Shown: positions 33,126 through 40,415 of the stretch, one piece after another
Layout of the letters: every line of letters starts with the position of its first letter
Position numbering within the stretch: position 1 is the first letter of the stretch
Assembly: GCF_045278715.1 (NCBI RefSeq)
Contig: NZ_CP136420.1
Coordinates: forward strand, 1,674,001-1,738,000
Length of the DNA stretch: 64,000 nucleotides
Direction: 5' to 3'
Source of the DNA: Neomoorella carbonis
GTDB taxonomy: Bacteria; Bacillota; DSM-521; Neomoorellales; Neomoorellaceae
The notes under the pieces: model-generated
The model's input: only the letters and a program-made list of their open reading frames with translations
Database searches by the model: none
Told to the model about the DNA's origin: nothing
Made by a program: the position numbers and the translations under genes

Positions 33126-33965
33126 TTATGCCACCTTATCCGCCGCCATGCCCGCCGCGTTGAATATGCGCTCCAGCACTTCTTCCACTTCGCTTAAGAC
33201 TGCCATGATTGCCTTCAGGGCCGCCTTCGGGTCCCGGCCGGCGTAATGCTTGATGTACTCCCACCCGTGCCAGAGATATCCTTTCGCCCCGTATAGCTCG
33301 CATAAAACGCAGGCCACCGTTTCCGCCACTATCTCCTGGTCCCGATGCTGGCCGCCCTTTAGAGGCCGGATGGTATTATGGACCGCATGGGCCAGTTCGT
33401 GGAAAAACACGTCCACGTCATGGGAGTAAAGGATTACCTGCTTCTGCCCCGGCCGGAAAGCACCGGCGGCCTGGCCGGCAAAGGGCTGGTATTTCACCTC
33501 TAACCCGAACCGCCTGGCCACTTCATAAAGCGGCGGGAGCTCCGGCGGGGAATAATCAACTTCTGGTAGTGGTTCCCCTTCCGTATCCTCGTACCGGAAG
33601 ACCGGCACTCCCCGGAACCCGGTTACGATAATTTTTTCCTCCTGTTTTTCTTCCCCGGTTTCCGGGTCAATCACTTTCTGAGTAACCTTCATGGTCAGCG
33701 GCGCCAGGATGTAAAAGGCCCTGGCTCCTTTCTTCACCTGCCGGCCGGCTTCCCGCCACTGCTGGTAGCCCCTGGCGTCCTCTGTCCCAGCAATGAGCAT
33801 CAGCAGCCGGTTGCCCAGGCTCCACTTATCGCTAGGCTTGCCGTATCCCGCCCTGGCGTTGATAAAGGTCCGCGCCGCCTTCTCCGGCAGGTCACCACTC
33901 TGAAACATAGCCAGTAAACTATCCACTGCCTGCTTGACCTTGCTTTCCTCCAGTTTTACAGCCAT
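33126..33965 (-). CDS. ardC: ArdC-like antirestriction protein
   Basis: 279 residues. N-terminal ssDNA-binding-like domain (NRLLMLIAGTEDARGYQQWREAGRQVKKGARAFYIL) and a C-terminal metallopeptidase-like domain with the HELAHAVHN motif (about 188-196), the layout of ArdC. Protects incoming single-stranded DNA on entry. GGAGGCG site before the ATG. Structured repeat R2 lies immediately upstream and would form its 5' leader. Confidence 0.82.
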   Translation of the reverse strand: MAVKLEESKVKQAVDSLLAMFQSGDLPEKAARTFINARAGYGKPSDKWSLGNRLLMLIAGTEDARGYQQWREAGRQVKKGARAFYILAPLTMKVTQKVIDPETGEEKQEEKIIVTGFRGVPVFRYEDTEGEPLPEVDYSPPELPPLYEVARRFGLEVKYQPFAGQAAGAFRPGQKQVILYSHDVDVFFHELAHAVHNTIRPLKGGQHRDQEIVAETVACVLCELYGAKGYLWHGWEYIKHYAGRDPKAALKAIMAVLSEVEEVLERIFNAAGMAADKVA

Positions 33966-33984
33966 CCGTAACGCCTCCTTATCT

Positions 33985-34272
33985 TTTTGGCCTTTCGGCC
34001 CTTGGCCTTCCGGCCTTAACTGTAAAACTTGCCGCCCCGGCCGCCGTCAAGGCCGCGCCAGCGCCGCTTTAGCGGTGGCCCGCAGGGCCAGCCTTGACGG
34101 CAATAGGCCGGGGGCGGCGGTATAATCTAAGGCCGGCCGGAAGGCCTGGAGGCTTAAAAATCAAGGCAGCAGGTGCGCTTAAAAGCGCTCCTGCTGCCTA
34201 CCCGCTGTCGCCTTTATAATAAGGCCGCCGCGACGTTAGCCCGTAAGGGCGTAAACGTTGCGGCGGCCCCCT
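33985..34272 (-). ncRNA. Structured repeat R2 (divergent copy)
   Basis: No gene in 33966-34288. Shares the outer CCTTCCGGCC...GGCCGGCCGGAAGG pairing with R1 and R3. Its inner stem is GCCGTCAAGGC/GCCTTGACGGC (34043-34053 with 34091-34101), different bases but the same pairing as the GGCAAGGG stem of R1/R3. Hairpin GGCAGCAGG/CCTGCTGCC (34165-34198) and terminal hairpin GGCCGCCGC/GCGGCGGCC (34223-34268) are present. Ends on the minus strand about 20 bases before the ardC ATG. Confidence 0.65.
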
Positions 34273-34288
34273 ATCTTCCCTTATCCCC

Positions 34289-34456
34289 TTACGCTTTAAA
34301 ATACCGGCAGGCTGCCCCGTAAGGGTTAACTTTTCTGGATGCAATCTCGCAATGTCCGCGTTTTTTGCCCCAGTAATGCCGGCAGGCAGCGCATACTTTG
34401 GCCTCCGGTGCTTGTAAAGCCTTTGCAGTACCCCCGGGTCCAGTTTTTGTGTCCAT
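34289..34456 (-). CDS. Small cysteine-rich protein
   Basis: 55 residues from the ATG at 34456 with a GGAGGTG site at 7 bases. Two CxxC-like pairs (CAACRHYWGKKRGHCE and AACRYF) suggest a zinc knuckle. It follows the DNA methylase gene by 25 bases and precedes R2. Family unknown. Confidence 0.6.
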   Translation of the reverse strand: MDTKTGPGGTAKALQAPEAKVCAACRHYWGKKRGHCEIASRKVNPYGAACRYFKA

Positions 34457-34481
34457 GTCCCGCCACCTCCATGGGCTTTGA

Positions 34482-35498
34482 TCAAGTAGCAACTGTTTCT
34501 AGCCTTTTTCCCCATATCACCTCGTAAGTGTGGGTGGCAAACAACTCCTGCACCTCAAACTGCATCCTCTTGACCGCCATTTTGAGATAGGCGGGGTTCA
34601 GGTCAATATAAATGCTGTTTCTCCCCAGCTGCTTTGCCGCCAGGGATGTGGTCCCGGACCCGCCAAAGGGATCCAGGACCGTGCCTCCAGGGGGACAACC
34701 TGCTAAGATACACGGTTTGATCAGGTCGAGAGGATAAACAGCAAAGTGGGCTTCCGGAAAAGGTTTGGTCGGTACAATCCACACTGAACGTTTATTGCGC
34801 TTTTCCCTGGGTTGATACCGGGCATTGAAGCCGGTATAACGACGGTTACCTGTTTCAACTTGTGTCCTGCGGCCGTTGTGGGGAATGCCTATCACCGCCG
34901 CCGAACCCCGCGGGCTGTCGGGATCCCCGCTGACGGCATCTTCCTGGATCGCCTGGTAGTCGTAGTAATACCTTTCGGATTTGCTCAGGAGGAAGAGGTA
35001 TTCGTGGGCCTTGGTAGGCCTGTCAACCACGCTCTCGGGCATGGCGTTGGGCTTGTACCAGATAATATCGCTGCGGAGGTACCACCCGGCATTGCGTAGG
35101 GCAAAGGCCACCGCCCAGGGAATACCTACCAGGTCTTTGTTTTTCAGACCCGGAACCCTGCCCCGGTTGGCCTGCATATGATAGAGACGGCGCCCGGTCC
35201 CCTTCTGGCGCCTCTTTTCGTCCCACTTTCCCTCTTTGCCCGGGCTGGCGTAGCAGTCGCCCAGGTTTAACCAAAGAGACCCGTCGGGCCGGAGCACCCG
35301 CCTGACCTCGGAAAAAATAACTACCAGCCTGGCAATATATTTTTCCGGGGTTTCTTCCCCTCCCACCTGGCCCTCCATCCCATAATCGCGCAGTCCCCAG
35401 TAGGGCGGGGAGGTAACGCAACAGTTGACGCTTTCTGCCGGCAGCCCTTTAAGGACCTCCAGGGCATCACCAAGGTAAAACTTGTGATGGGTATTCAT
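34482..35498 (-). CDS. Site-specific DNA methyltransferase (N4-cytosine/N6-adenine, beta-type order)
   Basis: 338 residues from the ATG at 35498. The catalytic motif TSPPYWGLRDYG occurs early (about 28-39) and the SAM-binding block DPFGGSGTTSLAAKQLGR near the C-terminus, the order of the beta class. No restriction enzyme gene is adjacent, so it is probably a solitary methylase that disguises the element from host restriction. GGGAGGTG lies about 8 bases before the start. Confidence 0.85.
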   Translation of the reverse strand: MNTHHKFYLGDALEVLKGLPAESVNCCVTSPPYWGLRDYGMEGQVGGEETPEKYIARLVVIFSEVRRVLRPDGSLWLNLGDCYASPGKEGKWDEKRRQKGTGRRLYHMQANRGRVPGLKNKDLVGIPWAVAFALRNAGWYLRSDIIWYKPNAMPESVVDRPTKAHEYLFLLSKSERYYYDYQAIQEDAVSGDPDSPRGSAAVIGIPHNGRRTQVETGNRRYTGFNARYQPREKRNKRSVWIVPTKPFPEAHFAVYPLDLIKPCILAGCPPGGTVLDPFGGSGTTSLAAKQLGRNSIYIDLNPAYLKMAVKRMQFEVQELFATHTYEVIWGKRLETVAT

Positions 35499-35522
35499 CC
35501 TCCTTACACCTCCCGCCATAAA

Positions 35523-36398
35523 TTAGACTAATCGGTATAATTCCCGGTACTTGTCATGCTCTTTGCCGGGTCCCGGCGGTCTAGGCAACTTCCCTTTTCC
35601 TTTCCTGGTCGGCTTCGGCCCCGGCAAATACCGATAGTCCTCCCGGCAGGCCTCCAGCAGCCAGCCCACCGTATTGGCTTTTTCTTTGCCGCTCTCAAGC
35701 ATCTTGATTTTCTGCTCCACGTATTCCGGCGGGTAACTTGCAAGCTCGTTAAGTGCGCCTTCAGGCAGTGGGTACCCTGCGGTTTTTATAAATAACTCTT
35801 GTATTTTGACTTTGGCATCCGTTTCCGGGACCGCCGGGCTTTCCGGCGGCTCTTGGCATCCGACGGGAATTTCTGGCTTTTTCTCGGTTCCCTCGGCATT
35901 TGCGGGGATAACCTCCAGCCCCCCAGTTCCGGAACCTCCAGCCGTCCCAGCCGGGTTTTGACCGGGGGCCACCTTTACAACAACAACATATTCTTCATCT
36001 GAGTATTCTTTATGCACAAGCTGGTGTGAATCAAGATGCACAAGTCCTTGTGCATCCGGATGCACACCTACGTGTGCATCCTTTATTTTCAAGGCTTGAG
36101 AGGGATCATGCAGGTAATATATGTTCGTCTGGTTTAACCCCCGCCGCTTCCAGCTTACTAAACCGGCGGTCCTAAGTTCTTTCAGGTATTTCTCTATTGT
36201 GTTCCTATGGCAGCCGGCAATCTGGGCCAACCGCTCATGCCCTGGCCAGCACTCATTTTCTTGCCAGGCAAAGGATAAAAGAATGATATAAAGCCATCGC
36301 GCCCCTATTGAGAGGGAAGAATCGTATAAAACTGCATTGGGCGCCGAAGTAAAGCCCTTCTTGAGTACGGGACTGTCGATTATTAGGGTCTTTTCCAA
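35523..36398 (-). CDS. Winged-helix replication-initiator-like protein
   Basis: 291 residues from a TTG at 36398 with a GGAGGGGG site. N-terminal winged helix (GARWLYIILLSFAWQENECWPGHERLAQIAGCHRNTIEKYLKELR), a low-complexity middle, and a C-terminal segment (YVEQKIKMLESGKEKANTVGWLLEACREDY) like DnaD/Rep C-termini. The middle contains repeated GATGCACA blocks in the DNA (36012-36081). This layout, with the DNA-binding domain, internal iterons and a C-terminal domain, is like plasmid initiators that carry the origin in their own gene. Replication function is inferred. Confidence 0.65.
   Translation of the reverse strand: MEKTLIIDSPVLKKGFTSAPNAVLYDSSLSIGARWLYIILLSFAWQENECWPGHERLAQIAGCHRNTIEKYLKELRTAGLVSWKRRGLNQTNIYYLHDPSQALKIKDAHVGVHPDAQGLVHLDSHQLVHKEYSDEEYVVVVKVAPGQNPAGTAGGSGTGGLEVIPANAEGTEKKPEIPVGCQEPPESPAVPETDAKVKIQELFIKTAGYPLPEGALNELASYPPEYVEQKIKMLESGKEKANTVGWLLEACREDYRYLPGPKPTRKGKGKLPRPPGPGKEHDKYRELYRLV
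36012..36081. repeat. Iteron cluster inside the initiator-like gene
   Basis: Five copies of an 8-10 base unit (GATGCACA or its complement TGTGCATC) at 36012, 36035, 36047, 36058 and 36072. The last four form two head-to-head palindromes that touch (TGTGCATCC then GGATGCACA). Candidate replication origin or autoregulatory site. Confidence 0.7.
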
Positions 36399-36424
36399 AG
36401 TGCCCCCTCCTTTTCCGCTGCCTG

Positions 36425-36458
36425 CAATAAAAAAGCCGGTGGTTTTTAGGCCACCGGC
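36425..36458 (-). terminator. Terminator after YgiT/DUF4258 pair
   Basis: Stem GCCGGTGG/CCACCGGC with an 8-base loop and a minus-strand T-run (TTTTTTATTG). Lies just after the YgiT-like stop. Confidence 0.85.
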
Positions 36459-36476
36459 AAGGAGGAGGCTGCCTTC

Positions 36477-36731
36477 TTAAGCTTGAGCAATATGGCGGAA
36501 AGGCAATACCGGCACATTAATTTGTTTAATTGGCTTGATATCCGAATCCAATAGAACATCGATATCCTTGGAAGTCCTGGCGGAAATTAATTGTTCGCCG
36601 CAGTCTTTACAAACCTGGGCCGGTACTCCTTCTATCACGATTAGCCGGCCTTTATAACGAAAATCAAGCTGGATTAGCTTCTCTTCTAGCGTTCCGCCGC
36701 ATACCGGGCAAATACTTTGGTCGTTCTTCAT
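36477..36731 (-). CDS. YgiT-type zinc-finger antitoxin
   Basis: 84 residues with two zinc-binding pairs (CPVCGG near residue 8 and CKDCG near 42), like the N-terminal domain of MqsA/YgiT proteins. No HTH domain follows, so it is the short form. Five bases after the DUF4258 gene. Likely antitoxin of that pair. Confidence 0.8.
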   Translation of the reverse strand: MKNDQSICPVCGGTLEEKLIQLDFRYKGRLIVIEGVPAQVCKDCGEQLISARTSKDIDVLLDSDIKPIKQINVPVLPFRHIAQA

Positions 36732-36736
36732 GGCGT

Positions 36737-37042
36737 TTACTCCTTTCGCCTAACTTTGTAATCTATCCACTTTTTCTCATCCGGAAGGTAGAGGGTGATA
36801 ATATCGCTTATGGGCGCCAAACTGCAAACTACATGTAACGGCAGGCCGGAAAGTGTGCGACCGTAAATAAGGCAACTGGGAAAAGGTTTGTCGTCGGGAT
36901 ATTCTTCGATTATTTCGCCATTCAGGATTGCGGCTTCCATATCGTTTGTAGTAATGCTCCGTTCCTTGGAACGAATTGCAGCATGGACTGTTAAACGGTA
37001 TTGCCCCTTTCTTATTTTGTCCCGGATTTTCTCTATATCCAA
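36737..37042 (-). CDS. DUF4258-domain putative toxin
   Basis: 101 residues. DUF4258 pattern: YRLTVHAAIRSKERSIT near 18-32, then GEIIEEYPDDKPFPSCLIYG and PLHVVCSL, a BECR-like RNase fold. Starts at TTG 37042. Paired with a YgiT-type zinc protein downstream, a frequent toxin-antitoxin arrangement. Confidence 0.75.
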   Translation of the reverse strand: MDIEKIRDKIRKGQYRLTVHAAIRSKERSITTNDMEAAILNGEIIEEYPDDKPFPSCLIYGRTLSGLPLHVVCSLAPISDIITLYLPDEKKWIDYKVRRKE

Positions 37043-37063
37043 GGTTTTCGCCCACGTTATAAG

Positions 37064-37630
37064 TTATAGTACCATACGGAATTGACGGAAACAATCTATG
37101 TAACCCACAATCTCTCTCCACGAGGTAAAAGCCTTAATTCCGCGCCCTTTAGTATTCAGGTTATAAGGCCACGCCGGAACTAATACCCTTCCAACCGCCT
37201 TTTGTAATTGAAGCACCTCTGCCGGGTCATCCTCAAAAACCAGGTCAATACTGTAATAAAGCGCAAATAACTTTTTGTGTCCCCTGGGCAGGAAGACAAT
37301 AGAACCGCGCGGGAAGCCATGGGTAGCAAGCCACTCACGGGTTAAATCGATTGCCAGGACTGGCCTGCTTGTCAAATACACGATTTCATGCCCCAACTTC
37401 GCAAGAATATCCAGCGCTTCCACCGCTCCGGGAAGAGGTTTCGCCCTGGCCAGCAGCGTTAGCCCCTCTGGGGTAGAGAAAAAGCCTGCCGACAGTTCAG
37501 GAAAAGGATATACCTCCAGGGATACATCATAGCATCTCAAAATTTCTGCGTTGACATTGGCTATGGTGTTGCAAATATCAACCCCTATCCTCATCCTGCC
37601 CAGCCCTTCCATCCATTTACTTGCCAACAT
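37064..37630 (-). CDS. HAD-family 5'-nucleotidase-like protein (NT5C type)
   Basis: 188 residues from the ATG at 37630 with a GGGAGGCG site. HAD motif I is GVDICNT (D-x-x-x-T form), motif II is in LTSRP and the C-terminal FEDDPAEV supplies the last aspartates, resembling NT5C-like nucleotidases and related HAD proteins. Substrate unknown. Its 5' leader is formed by structured repeat R3. Confidence 0.68.
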   Translation of the reverse strand: MLASKWMEGLGRMRIGVDICNTIANVNAEILRCYDVSLEVYPFPELSAGFFSTPEGLTLLARAKPLPGAVEALDILAKLGHEIVYLTSRPVLAIDLTREWLATHGFPRGSIVFLPRGHKKLFALYYSIDLVFEDDPAEVLQLQKAVGRVLVPAWPYNLNTKGRGIKAFTSWREIVGYIDCFRQFRMVL

Positions 37631-37654
37631 TTTGATCGCCTCCCTGTTTGTTAT

Positions 37655-37985
37655 CCGGCCTTCGGCCCCTGGCCTTCCGGCCTTAACTGTAAAATTTGCC
37701 GCCCGGCCGGGAGGCAAGGGCGGCCGCAGGGCCGGGCCGAGGAATAAATGGAGGGGACCCGCGAAGCGATGCGTAGCGGGGCGGAGGCCGTTTATGCCGC
37801 AGGCCGGACCCTTGCCGGCTAAGGCCGGGCGGCGGTATAATCTAAGGCCGGCCGGAAGGCCAAAAGGCTAAAATCAGGGCAGCAGGTGCGCGCAAGCCGC
37901 TCCTGCTGCCCACCGCTGTTGCTTTATAATAGGGCCGCCGCTACGTTAGCCCGTAAGGGCGTAAACGCTGCGGCGGCCCCACGGT
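37655..37985 (-). ncRNA. Structured repeat R3
   Basis: No gene in 37631-37991. 37695-37919 is identical to R1 (16569-16793). It also keeps the terminal hairpin GGGCCGCCGC/GCGGCGGCCC (37932-37979) with nested CGTT/AACG and GCCC/GGGC pairs, closely matching R2 but lost in R1. On the minus strand it ends about 25 bases before the nucleotidase ATG, so it would be a leader RNA. Confidence 0.65.
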
Positions 37986-37991
37986 TCACCG

Positions 37992-38708
37992 TCAAACCCA
38001 GGCGGCCATAACGCAAACCTTTCCCCAGCCAGGTTGTGGTTTACCTAAAAGATAGCCCTGGCCGTACTCTACGCCCAGGTGCCTTAATGTTTTTAACTCG
38101 CCCGGCTTTTCGATACCCTCAGCAATTACCTCTGCCCCCAGGTAACGGCATACCTCCAGGGCCTGGGCCAGCAGCAGGCGGTAGGAAGCGTTGCAGTCGC
38201 AACCCCTCACCAGTGAACGGTCTATTTTTACAAAATCAGGCCGCAGGTGCAGGGCCGCCCGCAGCTGGCCTATATCCGCCCCAACGTCGTCTATAGCTAT
38301 CCTGGCGCCCTTCCCGCGCCAGGCACTCAAGGCGCCCGTTAATTGCTGTATATCCCTGCAGCCATACTCGGTTAACTCGATGACAAGCCGTGGGTTCGCA
38401 TAGGCGCCAGCATCAATATCAACCAGCCCTGCCGCCGTTACGTTAACGCTTAAGTACCCCTCCGGCGGGTAGCTGCCGGCCAGGGCGGCCAGAAAGCAGG
38501 CCGTATCCAGCTCGCGTAATAGCCCCCAGGCCGCCGCGCTCTTAAAGAGCCGCCCAGGTTTCGCCAGTACCCCCTCACCCCTTACCAGGGCCTCATATCC
38601 CCATAGCCGCCCTGACGTAAGATTCACTACCGGCTGGTAATAGACCCGTATCCTGCCAGGATTTTTTATTACCGCTTCGATCTCGCTTTTTTTGAGCAAT
38701 GTGATCAC
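37992..38708 (-). CDS. EAL-domain c-di-GMP phosphodiesterase
   Basis: Single EAL domain: YEALVRG, ELTEYG, IAIDDVGA, VKIDRSLVRG and VIAEGIE are all present, so catalysis is likely. It would hydrolyse c-di-GMP in the cytoplasm. The start is unclear: GTG 38708 or TTG 38699 (the latter with AAGGTG upstream); the frame is open to 38750. Overlaps the preceding ORF by about 110 bases. A GGDEF protein is encoded at 56161. Confidence 0.8.
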   Translation of the reverse strand: MITLLKKSEIEAVIKNPGRIRVYYQPVVNLTSGRLWGYEALVRGEGVLAKPGRLFKSAAAWGLLRELDTACFLAALAGSYPPEGYLSVNVTAAGLVDIDAGAYANPRLVIELTEYGCRDIQQLTGALSAWRGKGARIAIDDVGADIGQLRAALHLRPDFVKIDRSLVRGCDCNASYRLLLAQALEVCRYLGAEVIAEGIEKPGELKTLRHLGVEYGQGYLLGKPQPGWGKVCVMAAWV

Positions 38709-38907
38709 CTTCTTTCCGCCAGGGGCTGTACAGTTTCCGTTCGCCGGCAAAGTATTCTTCTACCTTCTCAATCTGGGCGGGACCAATATAGTAAACCGTC
38801 ACGGGCGGCTGCCCAGGCGGCTTTAAAACAATAATTTCGCTCTCAGGTATAAGGACCAATTCTGATACCTGCACATGAACAGGTACAAACGGGTTCTTCT
38901 CCCCCAC
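38593..38907 (-). CDS. Unknown protein overlapping the EAL gene
   Basis: About 104 residues from GTG 38907; the frame is open to 38994. Beta-rich start (VPVHVQVSELVLIPESEIIVL, then VTVYYIGPAQIEKVEEYF). The last third is encoded over the start of the EAL gene in another frame, an unusually long overlap, so either the 3' part is altered or the EAL start is later. Between the ParR-like and EAL genes. Family unknown. Confidence 0.45.
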   Translation of the reverse strand: MGEKNPFVPVHVQVSELVLIPESEIIVLKPPGQPPVTVYYIGPAQIEKVEEYFAGERKLYSPWRKEGDHIAQKKRDRSGNKKSWQDTGLLPAGSESYVRAAMGI

Positions 38908-38926
38908 CTCTGGCCACCACCTCTCT

Positions 38927-39184
38927 TTAAAAATCAAAAACCCCCGCCAGGGTTTCCCGGAATTTGATAGGGTCAATTTTCTTCCCTTCCCCATTGCCAG
39001 CGCCTGAAGCAGGAGGAACAGCCCCCCGCTCTTCCAGTTTGGCCAACCTTTCTTCTATGGCCGCCAGGCGCATCCCCAGGTCCAGCCATTCCCGAGCAAC
39101 TTTCGGCCTTATACGGGGCGGGTACCGGAATACGGGATGTTCTGACGGCAACCGCAAATCAAGGCGCTTCAAGGTTTCAGGCAC
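38927..39184 (-). CDS. Probable ParR-like adaptor
   Basis: 85 residues from GTG 39184 with a GAGGTG site. N-terminal KRLDLRLPSEHP suggests an RHH strand, then a helix with ERLAKLEERG and a disordered linker to a C-terminal helix (DPIKFRETLAGVFDF). Size and position directly after a ParM-like gene fit the ParR adaptor of actin-type segregation systems. Not provable by eye. Confidence 0.5.
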   Translation of the reverse strand: MPETLKRLDLRLPSEHPVFRYPPRIRPKVAREWLDLGMRLAAIEERLAKLEERGAVPPASGAGNGEGKKIDPIKFRETLAGVFDF

Positions 39185-39290
39185 GTTTTTTCACCTCGTT
39201 TGCCGCAAATAACTTATATTACACCCTATAAACCCAACCGATGCGGCAAAATCTCTTAAAAAACACTAGTTATAAAAGTAATTGCAAGGC

Positions 39291-40340
39291 TTAAGCCTTT
39301 CCGCCGACCATCTCATAATAACCCTGGGCGTTGGCGAACATGGGATCATTAGCCACCCGCGCCCCCGGTAAGGCCTGCAGAAGTTCTTCTCCAAACAGGC
39401 AGGCCCCACCGCCGGCAAGAAGCGTCATGGCCACAAAGCCGGCCCGGCCGCCCCAGGCGGCTAGCACCCCCTGGGCGATAGCCTGGGCGACATCGCGCCT
39501 GGCTTTCAATAACGCTTTCTCAAGATTTATATCCTTGCCTTCATAGTGAATAGGTCGTCCCATCAGGGCGTCTTCAACAACCTCCTGGTACATGGCCGGG
39601 GCCAGGGGGGCGCCCGTCTGGAGCTGGAACTCGGCCGCCAGGGCGCGGTGCAGGAGGTTCACGCCAGCCTCCAGGCTACCGCAGGCCTCCGGCAGGGGAC
39701 GGGGGACACCATCACCCCGGTCTTCAAAGAGCAGGTGGTCGGTGGTGTATGTTCCTACATCGACCACTCCCAGATAACCATTCCCGGGCAGGACTACATC
39801 CCCCGCCAGCACCACGCCCGCCCCCTGGGGGAATACCAACACCTTGCCGAAGCTAATATGCCTCTCTTCCCCACCGTCCACGCTTACCCAGGCCGCCAGG
39901 CCTTCCAGACGCTTCTTCAAAGCGTCCTTCTGGGCGCGGAAATAGGCCAGGGGCAACCCCACCGCCAGGTCAACCTGTTTGGGAAATGGTCCTTTATCCC
40001 CGGCGCCCGCCAGGTAGGCGGCCGCCAGCAGCATCAGGTCATGGAGGGCTGCAGGTTTCTCCCGGCTTAAGGTGGCAGTGGCCGCCAGGGATCGCAGGGC
40101 CGCCTCGCCAACAAGCTTTTCCTCTACCTCCCCGTTAGCCTTCCGCACCCGTACCCTGTGGCCCGTCCCATCGTAAAACAAGCCACTTAGGGGGTCCTCA
40201 ATATAAGGCGCCACTACTGAGGGGAAGGAAACCCTGGTCACCGGCGAAACGGCCTTGACGAAACCGTAGCCCACGTCTACACCTACGGCCTTAACAGCCA
40301 TAATTGCTGGTTGGGGATTAGTTTGAATTGCAAGCATCAT
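39291..40340 (-). CDS. parM: ParM/StbA-like actin-family segregation protein
   Basis: 349 residues. Actin-type phosphate 1 motif GVDVGYGFVKAV near the N-terminus, phosphate 2 VVDVGTYTTD in the middle and adenosine motif LLAGGGACLFG near the C-terminus. Forms filaments that push plasmid copies apart. ATG 40340 with an AAGGAGCG site. Its presence on an integrated element, with an initiator-like gene, suggests a replicating circular stage. Confidence 0.85.
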   Translation of the reverse strand: MMLAIQTNPQPAIMAVKAVGVDVGYGFVKAVSPVTRVSFPSVVAPYIEDPLSGLFYDGTGHRVRVRKANGEVEEKLVGEAALRSLAATATLSREKPAALHDLMLLAAAYLAGAGDKGPFPKQVDLAVGLPLAYFRAQKDALKKRLEGLAAWVSVDGGEERHISFGKVLVFPQGAGVVLAGDVVLPGNGYLGVVDVGTYTTDHLLFEDRGDGVPRPLPEACGSLEAGVNLLHRALAAEFQLQTGAPLAPAMYQEVVEDALMGRPIHYEGKDINLEKALLKARRDVAQAIAQGVLAAWGGRAGFVAMTLLAGGGACLFGEELLQALPGARVANDPMFANAQGYYEMVGGKA

Positions 40341-40385
40341 ATCACGCTCCTTTAAATTATCTAAGGGCCTCCTGAAATAAAGAAA

Positions 40386-40405
40386 CCGGGAACTCGATAT
40401 CCCGG
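40386..40405 (-). terminator. Terminator after secreted propeller protein
   Basis: Stem CCGGGA/TCCCGG with an 8-base loop, then TTTCTTTATTT on the minus strand. Confidence 0.6.
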
Positions 40406-40415
40406 CTTGAAAATT

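Noticed and set aside
40341..40415. Right end of the ICE at the ParM/secreted-protein boundary
   Set aside because: No second copy of sequence from the 5.7 kb junction could be recognised there and gene direction does not change; the boundary remains unknown.
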